The notes under the pieces: model-generated
What the model saw: only the letters and a program-made list of their open reading frames with translations
The model's database searches: none
Told to the model about the DNA's origin: nothing
DNA from: Flavobacteriaceae bacterium
Lineage (GTDB): Bacteria > Bacteroidota > Bacteroidia > Flavobacteriales > Flavobacteriaceae
Direction of reading: 5' to 3'
DNA length: 5,488 nt
NCBI GenBank assembly: GCA_016763215.1
Contig: JAESUF010000270.1
Location: 1-5,488 of the forward strand
Shown here: positions 1 through 5,488 of the stretch, piece after piece
Position numbering within the stretch: the first letter of the stretch is position 1
Layout of the letters: every line of letters begins with the position of its first letter
Program-made: the position numbers and the translations under genes

Positions 1-105
1 CATTGTTTTTGCCAAACTAAGTGCACTATCTACATTCTCAGGAAGTAGTAACATTTGAGAGCCCACAGTACAGCTATAACCCTTTGTTTGTTGATTTTGT
101 AAAAG
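1..105 (-). other. Short open frame running off the left edge, possible gene start or gene remnant
   Basis: On the minus strand a frame is open from just after a TAG stop (complement of 106-108) to the window edge. The first ATG in it is the complement of 52-54 and gives 18 codons (MLLLPENVDSALSLAKTM) before the edge. The residues look protein-like, but the stretch is too short to recognise, has no obvious ribosome binding site, and could equally be a gene remnant or chance. The plus strand also has a short open frame here that ends at a TGA at 56-58, so even the strand is uncertain. No 3' end of pyrG (CTP synthase), a frequent upstream neighbour of yidC in Bacteroidota, is visible. Confidence 0.2.
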
Positions 106-130
106 CTAGTTTAGCACATTCTAAAAAACA

Positions 131-165
131 TTGAGGTCTGAAATAAATTCAGCATGAAAACGGAA
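131..165. repeat. Degenerate Bacteroidota-type intergenic hairpin repeat
   Basis: CTGAA (138-142) and TTCAG (148-152) are perfect inverted arms around ATAAA, followed by CATGAAAACGG. Read on the minus strand this gives residues HAEFISDL, close to the HAEFISAS string that appears when a common flavobacterial intergenic palindromic repeat is translated by mistake. The match is from memory of that repeat; only this one copy is in the window and its outer arms are not well conserved. Confidence 0.4.
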
Positions 166-233
166 TACTATTTGAACTAACTATGCCCACTAAATAAAAC
201 AATCAATAATTAATAAAAAATACGTCTTTTCAC

Positions 234-241
234 TACATTTG
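234..241 (+). promoter_or_regulatory. Probable -7 promoter box (TACATTTG) for yidC
   Basis: TACATTTG matches the Bacteroidota -7 consensus TAnnTTTG exactly and lies 58 bases before the yidC start. It implies a transcript starting near 246-250 and a leader of about 50 bases. No TTG or TTTG -33 box is visible about 20 bases upstream in the A/T-rich run, so the call rests on the -7 box alone. Confidence 0.5.
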
Positions 242-288
242 TCAGCACTTTTGAATGCTTGCATTGAAAAGTAAATGACAAACTGACA
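240..288. repeat. Nested inverted repeat in the yidC leader
   Basis: The inner arms are ACTTTTGAATGC (247-258) and GCATTGAAAAGT (261-272), separated by TT, with 11 of 12 positions complementary (mismatch at 253/266). An outer pair, TGTCAG (240-245) and CTGACA (283-288), flanks them symmetrically. The left outer arm overlaps the last two bases of the putative -7 box, and the whole lies 10 bases before the yidC start. This could be a DNA operator or an RNA hairpin in the leader. There is no U-tract after the inner stem, so it is not a simple terminator. Confidence 0.55.
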
Positions 289-298
289 TTAACTACAT

Positions 299-2164
299 AT
301 GGAAAAAAAGAAATTTGATGTGAATTCCTTTATAGGAATGATTTTGCTAGGAGCAATTCTTCTTTGGTGGATGGGATCTCAAGACCCTGATGAAGCAGAT
401 TCAAAAACTGGAACTGAACAAGTTACAGATCCTACAAAGACAATCAATACAACTCCAACAAAAACCATCAATTCTATTGAGAATGATTCACTAAAACAAG
501 CGAGACTAACAAATCAGTTAGGTGCTTTTGCTATTAGTGCTATCAATGGAAAAGAAGGAACTACAACAATTGAAAACGATAAGTTATTATTAAGAATTGA
601 TAATAAGGGTGGACAAATAGTTGAGGCCTTAATTAAAGGGTTTCAAACCTATGATTCATTGCCTTTGCACATGATCAAGGACAAGAATGCTACTTTCAAT
701 ATCAATTTTGGAACCACAGACAATCGAATTCTAAATACCAAAGACTTATTCTTTGAGCCTACTTATACAGATAATGGAAGCTCAAAAATACTTTCCATGA
801 AGCTGAAAGTTTCTGATAGTCAGTTTTTAGAATATCGTTATGAAATGAAAGACGATTATATGGTTGACTTTGCTGTGCGATCTCAAGGACTAAGCACGGT
901 TATCAATTCGTCAAACCCTATCAATCTTGACTGGACATTGAAAGGCTACCGCCATGAGAAAAGTTTACGTACAGAGAATACCATGTATTCTTACTACTAC
1001 TATAAAGCTGAAGATGAAGTTGATTATATCAATGCCGATAATAATGATGTAATTAATGATGTAGATTGGGTAGCTTACAAGCAACATTTTTTCTCTTCTA
1101 TTTTATTATCTGACAAGGCATTTAACAACGCAGCAATCACTTCAGAGAACTTAGTCAAAGATGAAAAAATAGATAGCATTTATACCAAAAGATATAGTTT
1201 AAAAACACCTCTTGAACTGAGTAATGGTGAATTAAATTATAATATGAAATGGTATTACGGTCCTTCAGACTACAAAACACTAGAAGCATATGAAGGAACT
1301 GATTTAGGAGAAACTGCCGATTTAGGGTGGGGTATTTTCGGAACCATTAACCGTTGGATTTTTATTCCAATCTTTGGAATGTTGGAAGGTTTGATGGGAA
1401 ACTATGGTTTGATTATTATTTTAATGACCATCGTTGTTAGAATCATTATGTCTCCTTTGGTGTACAAATCGTACCTATCTAGTGCTAAGATGAAAGTTAT
1501 TCGTCCTGAGCTAACTGAACTAAACAAGAAATATCCTGGAAAGGAGAACGCAATGAAGCGTCAGCAAGAAACCATGGCTGTCCAGCGAAAAGCTGGAGTA
1601 AGTATGATGTCTGGTTGTATTCCTGCCTTATTACAAATGCCGGTATTCTTTGCCTTATTTAAGTTTTTCCCTTCAAATATTGCATTGAGAGGAGAGAGCT
1701 TCTTATGGGCAGATGATTTATCGTCGTATGATACTGTTTTCAAATTACCTTTTGAAATTCCTTGGTATGGAGATCACGTAAGTTTATTCCCAATTTTGGC
1801 ATCGGTGGCTATTTTCTTTTATATGAAAATGAACCAAAGTCAACAGATGAATATGCAAGCGCCTACACAAGAAGGAATGCCTGATATGGGTAAATTGATG
1901 AAGTATATGATATACTTCTCTCCTATTATGATGTTGTTTTTCTTTAACAACTACGCTAGTAGTTTAAGTTTGTATTACTTTATTTCAAATTTACTGACCA
2001 TTACTATTATGTTAGTAATTAAGAACTATGTAATTGATGAGAAGAAAATTCATGCTCAAATTGAAGAAAACAAGAAACGTCCAGAGAAAGCGAAAAGCAA
2101 ATTTAGACAACGTTTAGATGATGCCATGAAGCAAGCTCAAGATCAAAAAGGAAAGAAAAAATAA
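299..2164 (+). CDS. yidC: Membrane protein insertase YidC
   Basis: YidC inserts and folds inner-membrane proteins, alone or with SecYEG. The 621 residues follow the Gram-negative plan. There is an N-terminal membrane helix (about 9-26, with a GMILLGAILLWW stretch) and a Ser/Thr/Asn-rich linker. A large extracytoplasmic beta-domain follows (about 75-335, ending WYYGPSDYKTLEAY). The conserved 60KD_IMP insertase domain comes next. Its parts are an amphipathic helix near 344-364, TM2 (about 369-391) carrying Arg381 in VVRIIMSPL, the groove arginine equivalent to E. coli R366, a cytoplasmic helical hairpin (about 394-438), TM3 starting at GCIPALLQMP (439-448), TM4 (about 495-511) and paired helices TM5-TM6 (about 537-577). 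The C-terminal tail is Lys-rich, as in many Bacteroidota homologues, and may contact ribosomes. The ATG at 299 is chosen because the membrane helix starts just after it; no Shine-Dalgarno is visible. A strong terminator follows, so the gene appears to be its own transcription unit. Confidence 0.98.
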   Translation: MEKKKFDVNSFIGMILLGAILLWWMGSQDPDEADSKTGTEQVTDPTKTINTTPTKTINSIENDSLKQARLTNQLGAFAISAINGKEGTTTIENDKLLLRIDNKGGQIVEALIKGFQTYDSLPLHMIKDKNATFNINFGTTDNRILNTKDLFFEPTYTDNGSSKILSMKLKVSDSQFLEYRYEMKDDYMVDFAVRSQGLSTVINSSNPINLDWTLKGYRHEKSLRTENTMYSYYYYKAEDEVDYINADNNDVINDVDWVAYKQHFFSSILLSDKAFNNAAITSENLVKDEKIDSIYTKRYSLKTPLELSNGELNYNMKWYYGPSDYKTLEAYEGTDLGETADLGWGIFGTINRWIFIPIFGMLEGLMGNYGLIIILMTIVVRIIMSPLVYKSYLSSAKMKVIRPELTELNKKYPGKENAMKRQQETMAVQRKAGVSMMSGCIPALLQMPVFFALFKFFPSNIALRGESFLWADDLSSYDTVFKLPFEIPWYGDHVSLFPILASVAIFFYMKMNQSQQMNMQAPTQEGMPDMGKLMKYMIYFSPIMMLFFFNNYASSLSLYYFISNLLTITIMLVIKNYVIDEKKIHAQIEENKKRPEKAKSKFRQRLDDAMKQAQDQKGKKK

Positions 2165-2186
2165 TTCCTTTTTCTATCATAAATAC

Positions 2187-2221
2187 AAAAACCTCACAAT
2201 TCTACTGTGAGGTTTTTTTTA
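2187..2221 (+). terminator. Rho-independent terminator after yidC
   Basis: ACCTCACA (2191-2198) and TGTGAGGT (2206-2213) form a perfect 8-bp stem around a 7-base loop. The A-run before and T-run after extend the stem with A-U pairs, and eight T residues occupy 2213-2220. It lies 22 bases past the yidC stop and separates that gene from the downstream operon. The mirrored A-run could also let it work in the reverse direction. Confidence 0.92.
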
Positions 2222-2275
2222 TGGGGTAAACTTATAACTTTCTATTTATACTAAATCCTTTACCATCATATAAAC

Positions 2276-2289
2276 AGGTATAATTACCT
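2276..2289. repeat. Small palindrome in the presumed promoter region of the nuclease operon
   Basis: AGGTA (2276-2280) and TACCT (2285-2289) are perfect 5-bp inverted arms around TAAT. The site sits 69 bases before the nuclease start and 23 bases before a weak -7-like box. Its size and place suit an operator half-site pair, but in such AT-rich DNA a palindrome this short can arise by chance. Confidence 0.25.
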
Positions 2290-2312
2290 ACAAACAAACA
2301 CATTAACTTAAA

Positions 2313-2320
2313 TACCTTTA
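2313..2320 (+). promoter_or_regulatory. Weak candidate -7 box (TACCTTTA) for the three-gene operon
   Basis: TACCTTTA matches five of the six fixed positions of the Bacteroidota TAnnTTTG -7 consensus, lies 37 bases before the nuclease ATG, and would start transcription near 2325-2330. No convincing -33 element is visible. It is the best candidate in 2222-2357, and the terminator just upstream means a promoter must lie in this interval for independent transcription. Confidence 0.3.
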
Positions 2321-2357
2321 TGTACAATTAAAAAATCGATCTCTAAACCAATACATA

Positions 2358-3284
2358 ATGTCTTATTCAAATCAATTTATAGATGGTTACACCATAGATA
2401 TTCCTTCTTTGAAAGGAGAAGAGATCAATTATTTAGAACAGAATGGTATTTCTATTAAGGACTACTATTTGGATTACATTAACTTTTCTACACTACAAAA
2501 TCCGATACGAAAACTCCCGTATTACTCAGCTGCCAATATTGATGGAAATCTATTTAAAAGCATTACCAGAAAAGAGTTATTTAATGGTAAAGGGGATCGA
2601 TGGAAAAAGGATAAAAGGATTCCAGGAGAAGCTCAACTAGGAAGTGAACTGTATTCAGCTGCTAAAAGTGATTTTGACAGAGGACATTTAACAAAAAGAG
2701 AGGATGCTCAATGGGGAGATTCAACAGGTTACGCAAAATCAGGAGCAGAATCTACTTTTTTCTTCACCAACGCCGCTCCACAAGTAGATCGGTTAAATAG
2801 AGGTGTTTGGAGGCGAATTGAGGATTATATATTGCATCATGAAGTCATTAAAAACAAATCAAAAATCACTCTTTTTACGGGGCCTGTTTTTCAAGAAAAT
2901 GATCCGAATTTTGTAACAAAAGTTCGTAACAAAACAATTCAGTTACCTGTTTACTTCTGGAAAGTAATTTACTATTTAAATGGTGATGACCTATTTTACA
3001 CGGCTTTTTTAACAAGTCAAAAAACGCTTTTAGAAAAAAGAAGAATCGTAAAACCAATCTTTAGAAGTGATGAAGAACAAGATCGGTCTTTTATGATGTT
3101 CAAAGATGCCGAAACCTATCAAGTCCCTGTAAGTCTTATTGAGAAGCTCTCAAAATTAAAATTTTCTAGTGCTCATGAAAATTACAAAAAAGAAACCCCT
3201 GAAAAGTTAGTACTATCAGGTGTCGAAGTCCGATCAGATGAAGCAATGATACCTGGTGAAGCGCAGATGAACCTTATTTTATAA
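2358..3284 (+). CDS. DNA/RNA non-specific endonuclease (EndoG/NUC fold), cytosolic, putative effector
   Basis: This 308-residue protein belongs to the beta-beta-alpha-Me endonuclease family (EndoG, NucA, Serratia nuclease), which cuts DNA and RNA without sequence preference. Residues 52-63 (KLPYYSAANIDG) and 86-94 (KRIPGEAQL) match the family's core strands. DRGH at 107-110 supplies the catalytic His110. FTNAAPQ (Asn138) and RLNRGVWRRIE (Asn147, Glu155) supply the metal-binding motif, and FTGPVF (173-178) is the next conserved strand. All catalytic positions look intact. The N-terminus (MSYSNQFIDGYTIDIPSL) has neither signal peptide nor membrane helix, so the enzyme should stay in the cytosol, unlike most secreted members. 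A tail of about 35 residues follows the domain and contains a second IPGEAQ (298-303), identical to residues 88-93. It is first in a tight operon with a CHAT protease, 9 bases before the next ATG, which suggests restraint or activation by that protease (inference). No Shine-Dalgarno is visible. Confidence 0.93.
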   Translation: MSYSNQFIDGYTIDIPSLKGEEINYLEQNGISIKDYYLDYINFSTLQNPIRKLPYYSAANIDGNLFKSITRKELFNGKGDRWKKDKRIPGEAQLGSELYSAAKSDFDRGHLTKREDAQWGDSTGYAKSGAESTFFFTNAAPQVDRLNRGVWRRIEDYILHHEVIKNKSKITLFTGPVFQENDPNFVTKVRNKTIQLPVYFWKVIYYLNGDDLFYTAFLTSQKTLLEKRRIVKPIFRSDEEQDRSFMMFKDAETYQVPVSLIEKLSKLKFSSAHENYKKETPEKLVLSGVEVRSDEAMIPGEAQMNLIL

Positions 3285-3293
3285 TTGTAGTGT

Positions 3294-4256
3294 ATGAAAA
3301 AAATACTTTTTATAAAAACCAATCCTATAGACACCCCTAGTTTACGACTGGAAAGAGAAGAAAAAAATATTCGTGAAGTTCTCTCTAGAAGCGATTCAAA
3401 AACAGAGTTTGGACTAGAAACTAGAGGTGCCGTTACAAAAGAAGATTTGCTTACTTATATATTGGGCATCTCACCAAATCTGTTGCATATTTCTGGTCAT
3501 GGTGGTAAAGATGATGCCTTGTTTTTTGAAGATAATGAAGGGTATAAAGAGGAAATTTCCATTAGTAAATTTACGGGACTACTAGGTAACTTTAAAGAGC
3601 ACCTTCATTGCATCTTTTTAAATGCATGCCATAGTCTATCTAATGTTGAAAGTCTAGAAAATGAAATCCCATATATTATTGGAATGAAAAAAGAAATCCC
3701 CGATGATGTTGCTATTAGTTTTTCTAAATCATTTTACGCTGCATATTTCAATGGAAGAAACATTGTAGACTCTTTTAAAATTGCTTTAGATATGATTTCT
3801 TTAACTTCTTTTGACGACGAACTAATACCTCAGTTAATAGAAAATAACCCTCAAAACAATGCCCAAAAAGATTCTATAAATGATGAAAAGGAGAACCCTG
3901 AAAACAAGAATATCATTTTAGTTTCTGCTGAAGAAATACAACTGGCTAAAAAGTATCGAATGAAAAAAAGAAAAGGTTATAAAACTAGTCTTATTACAGG
4001 GGTTGCTATTACATTGGGTATAATAGCCTATTTACTTATCTCTGGAAATAATTCTACAAATAATATTGTTGGAAGTCTAATTCCTGCTGTATTAGGGGCT
4101 TTACCTGCTATAAACATGGGTAAACATAGTGAAGGTATTTATCTTTTAAACTCTTTTGAAAGAAAAAGAAATCGAATTTTAAAAGCCTTATCAATTATAT
4201 CTCCTGATGATATAGACAAGTTAAATGATGAGTTTTATAGAATAATATCAATTTAA
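3294..4256 (+). CDS. CHAT-domain caspase-like cysteine protease with C-terminal membrane hairpin
   Basis: Residues 1-170 form a CHAT (caspase HetF-associated with TPRs) domain. They start with the strand MKKILFIKTNP, then the His motif LLHISGHGG (His69 catalytic), then IFLNACHS with Cys112 as nucleophile, and then the typical IIGMKKEIPDDVAISFSKSFYAAYFNG block (128-154). The His-Cys dyad is intact, so proteolysis is expected; the substrate is unknown. Residues 180-208 are an Asn/Glu/Lys-rich linker. Two membrane helices follow (about 229-249 and 257-275) with positive flanks (KKRKGYK before, FERKRNR after), which predicts a hairpin with both ends in the cytosol. A helical tail of about 40 residues closes the protein. 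No TPR repeats are present, although many CHAT proteins have them. The gene lies between a cytosolic nuclease and a membrane protein, 6 bases before the latter, which fits a tethered protease relaying a signal to the nuclease (inference). The family call is fairly sure; the role is not. Confidence 0.87.
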   Translation: MKKILFIKTNPIDTPSLRLEREEKNIREVLSRSDSKTEFGLETRGAVTKEDLLTYILGISPNLLHISGHGGKDDALFFEDNEGYKEEISISKFTGLLGNFKEHLHCIFLNACHSLSNVESLENEIPYIIGMKKEIPDDVAISFSKSFYAAYFNGRNIVDSFKIALDMISLTSFDDELIPQLIENNPQNNAQKDSINDEKENPENKNIILVSAEEIQLAKKYRMKKRKGYKTSLITGVAITLGIIAYLLISGNNSTNNIVGSLIPAVLGALPAINMGKHSEGIYLLNSFERKRNRILKALSIISPDDIDKLNDEFYRIISI

Positions 4257-4262
4257 AAAGTT

Positions 4263-5270
4263 ATGAGTCAGTTACGCGAAAAAATACTAGAAATAGAAAA
4301 TAAAAAAAGAAGATATACTATTAAATACTTGATAGCGGGACTTCTTGTTTTTGGAGCTTTCTCATTTTTTTATATAAGCTCTTTATTAACACAGATAAAA
4401 GCACAAGAAACACTGACTTCGAAAACGTCTCAATTACGATACCTTGGCCAAGGTAAAAAGCTAGGAGAATTAAAGGATGAAAAGAGCGCGAAACAATTAC
4501 TGGAGTTAGAAGAAGCGCTAGAATTCTTAAGTGCTACTACTACTGATGTTCTTACAAAAAAAGGGATTGATAGTATTTTAAAAAGAGTCGCAATTATTTA
4601 TCAAGTAAATTCGGACACGGTAACTATTCGATATTATAAAAGAACCGCTGATAACAATACAATAACAAAAGCATTTCAATCCATTGAAGGTTCTATGTTT
4701 CATTTAGATGAAATAAAGACAACAAACGATAGTAGTAACTTAAAAGTAAATACGATCACTTACGGAAGACTGGTCGATAGAGAATACTTGAATTTAATAT
4801 CCAAAACATTTGAAAAACAAAATATTGATATCATTGACTTCAGGCCTTTAAAAAGCAAAAGTTATAAGGATGCCGGTGTCATTAAAATTTTTTATGAAGC
4901 TCCATTTGTTCCTCAAGAAGACTCCAATACAATTAATTCAGGGAATGATTTTGACATCCGTATATATTCATATCAGCCAGATATAGAAATAAAAAAAGGG
5001 ATTCAAGAAATACTTGAGGAAGACAATTACCATGTCTCTGTTTTTCCTGATTGGAAAACGAGACCTTCTTTCTTCTCCACAGAGCCTACAATTTTATATT
5101 ACAGTAACCAAACAAAAGAAAAAGCAATTCAATTGGCCAATGCACTCAGCAATCAACTGAACAATACAATTAAGTTTAAAATATCAAAAGGATATGGGTA
5201 TGGAGTATTAGAAGAAGAAAAAAAACGCTTGTTCATTATTCATTACTTAGGAAATAAGGCTACAAATTAA
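4263..5270 (+). CDS. Single-pass membrane protein with duplicated alpha/beta domain, putative sensor
   Basis: I do not recognise a named family over the full 335 residues. A short basic N-terminus (KKRRYTIK near 14-21) precedes one membrane helix (about 22-41), so by the positive-inside rule the rest should lie outside the cytoplasm. Residues 45-115 are charged and helical, probably a coiled-coil stalk (KQLLELEEALEFL). The remainder looks like two related units, about 118-213 and 228-330. Each opens with a strand (DTVTIRYYKR; DFDIRIYSYQ), then a helix, a middle strand (NTITYGRL; PTILYYSN), a long helix, and a last strand (GVIKIFYE; RLFIIHYLG). The pattern recalls the beta-alpha-beta units of the LytR C-terminal (LytR_C) or SPOR-like folds, but that is a weak resemblance. 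Third in the operon, it may sense an envelope signal for the membrane-bound CHAT protease (inference). It could also be a scaffold or immunity factor. Confidence 0.85.
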   Translation: MSQLREKILEIENKKRRYTIKYLIAGLLVFGAFSFFYISSLLTQIKAQETLTSKTSQLRYLGQGKKLGELKDEKSAKQLLELEEALEFLSATTTDVLTKKGIDSILKRVAIIYQVNSDTVTIRYYKRTADNNTITKAFQSIEGSMFHLDEIKTTNDSSNLKVNTITYGRLVDREYLNLISKTFEKQNIDIIDFRPLKSKSYKDAGVIKIFYEAPFVPQEDSNTINSGNDFDIRIYSYQPDIEIKKGIQEILEEDNYHVSVFPDWKTRPSFFSTEPTILYYSNQTKEKAIQLANALSNQLNNTIKFKISKGYGYGVLEEEKKRLFIIHYLGNKATN

Positions 5271-5332
5271 CCTCAATTTCTTAATCTATTTTAATTAATT
5301 CACATGCTGATATTAATCTCTACAGCACTTAA
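5271..5332. other. AT-rich intergenic stretch up to a composition break
   Basis: After the operon's stop codon this stretch is AT-rich and shows no convincing terminator. TGCTG (5305-5309) and CAGCA (5323-5327) can pair over a 13-base loop, but no T-run follows. Composition changes abruptly at about 5333-5345. Confidence 0.5.
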
Positions 5333-5455
5333 TGCATTCTGCTGCTGGATAAAAACAGGGAGGGGCCAGCCAAAATTGAGATCCCCGTAGAGGTGAACTT
5401 TCGTACGGGCGTATGGCGTCAGGCAGATGAGGACGAACTGCAGCAGTGGCCTTAA
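5333..5455 (+). pseudogene. C-terminal fragment of a possible DnaB-like replicative helicase, foreign-looking DNA
   Basis: The frame is open from a TAA at 5330-5332 to a TAA at 5453-5455 and encodes 40 residues without a start. LLLDKNREGPAKIEIPV (about residues 3-19) resembles the conserved C-terminal strand of DnaB-family helicases, where K-x-R-x-GP is followed by a beta strand, and FRTGVW then fits the terminal strand. Codons such as CTG, CGT, CAG and GTG are frequent, unlike the A/T-ending codons of the three genes upstream. The upstream part of the gene is missing because the sequence changes to AT-rich DNA near 5333. This is therefore a truncated gene at an insertion edge or an artificial join. 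The helicase assignment is tentative; the coding nature is more likely than the name. Confidence 0.4.
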
Positions 5456-5463
5456 ACGCAAAC

Positions 5464-5488
5464 AGGGGGCGCGACCGTTATGGTCACG
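5464..5488 (+). CDS. Start of a further gene, cut by the right edge
   Basis: AGGGGG (5464-5469) is a strong Shine-Dalgarno-like sequence placed 10 bases before an ATG at 5480-5482, and only three codons (M V T) fit before the window ends. The ATG lies 24 bases after the preceding stop, as in compact phage or proteobacterial operons. None of the four upstream genes has such a ribosome binding site. Bases GACC (5473-5476) and GGTC (5482-5485) can pair across the start, which could be regulatory or chance. No product can be named. Confidence 0.3.

Noticed and set aside
1561..1743. Minus-strand open frame of 60 codons inside yidC
   Set aside because: It lies wholly inside the conserved insertase domain of yidC, resembles no protein family and has no sign of independent expression.
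2443..2640. Plus-strand open frame of 65 codons in another frame inside the nuclease gene
   Set aside because: It overlaps the conserved N-terminal part of the nuclease and its translation is a frame-shifted echo without recognisable features.
2875..3057. Minus-strand open frame of 60 codons inside the nuclease gene
   Set aside because: It is Phe/Leu/Lys-rich because of the A/T bias of the opposite strand, and it overlaps an intact, motif-bearing gene.
299..5270. Functional link between yidC and the nuclease/protease/membrane operon
   Set aside because: A strong terminator and a 193-base gap separate them. YidC is a housekeeping gene and the adjacency alone is not evidence of joint function.
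5305..5327. Possible terminator hairpin TGCTG/CAGCA after the operon
   Set aside because: The stem has only five pairs with a 13-base loop and no T-run, so it is not a credible terminator.
5300..5488. Minus-strand open frame entering from the right edge and ending at a TGA at 5302-5300
   Set aside because: It is open across the composition break, but its codons are less typical than those of the plus-strand frame, and the plus strand also has a stop, a Shine-Dalgarno and a new start in a sensible order. I cannot fully exclude it.
1..5488. tRNA, rRNA, CRISPR array or insertion sequence
   Set aside because: I saw no cloverleaf with a CCA-type end, no regularly spaced repeats, no transposase motifs and no terminal inverted repeats with target duplications.

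Overview
The window looks like chromosome from a low-GC member of the Bacteroidota. The evidence is a Bacteroidota-type YidC with a long extracytoplasmic domain, a TAnnTTTG-type -7 promoter box upstream of it, AT-rich leaders without Shine-Dalgarno sequences, and a degenerate copy of a CTGAA/TTCAG intergenic hairpin of the kind common in Flavobacteriia. The last ~150 bases do not fit this. They are 57% GC by my count (84 of 148), against 27% in the preceding 70 bases, and have proteobacterial or phage-like codon use and a strong Shine-Dalgarno. They are either a chimeric assembly join or the edge of an inserted element.

Layout: positions 1-298 hold no complete gene, only a short open frame running off the left edge on the minus strand, an intergenic hairpin, a probable promoter and a strong inverted repeat in the presumed 5' UTR. 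yidC (299-2164) follows and is closed by a clear Rho-independent terminator (about 2187-2220). After a 193-base intergenic stretch comes a tight three-gene operon (2358-5270, gaps of 9 and 6 bases). It encodes an EndoG/NUC-fold DNA/RNA non-specific endonuclease with no signal peptide, a CHAT-family caspase-like protease with a His-Cys dyad and a C-terminal two-helix membrane hairpin, and a single-pass membrane protein whose extracytoplasmic part is two copies of an unnamed alpha/beta unit. Positions 5333-5455 encode the tail of a possible DnaB-like helicase in foreign-looking DNA, and a second start codon follows at 5480.

The three-gene operon is the point of interest. A cytosolic, potentially suicidal nuclease, a membrane-tethered caspase-like protease and a membrane protein with a putative sensor domain suggest a signal-protease-effector cascade, as in other bacterial defence or programmed-death modules built on caspase-like proteases. 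The domain calls for the first two genes rest on visible catalytic motifs. The joint function, the order of signalling and the sensor role are inference. yidC has its own terminator and is probably only a chromosomal neighbour.
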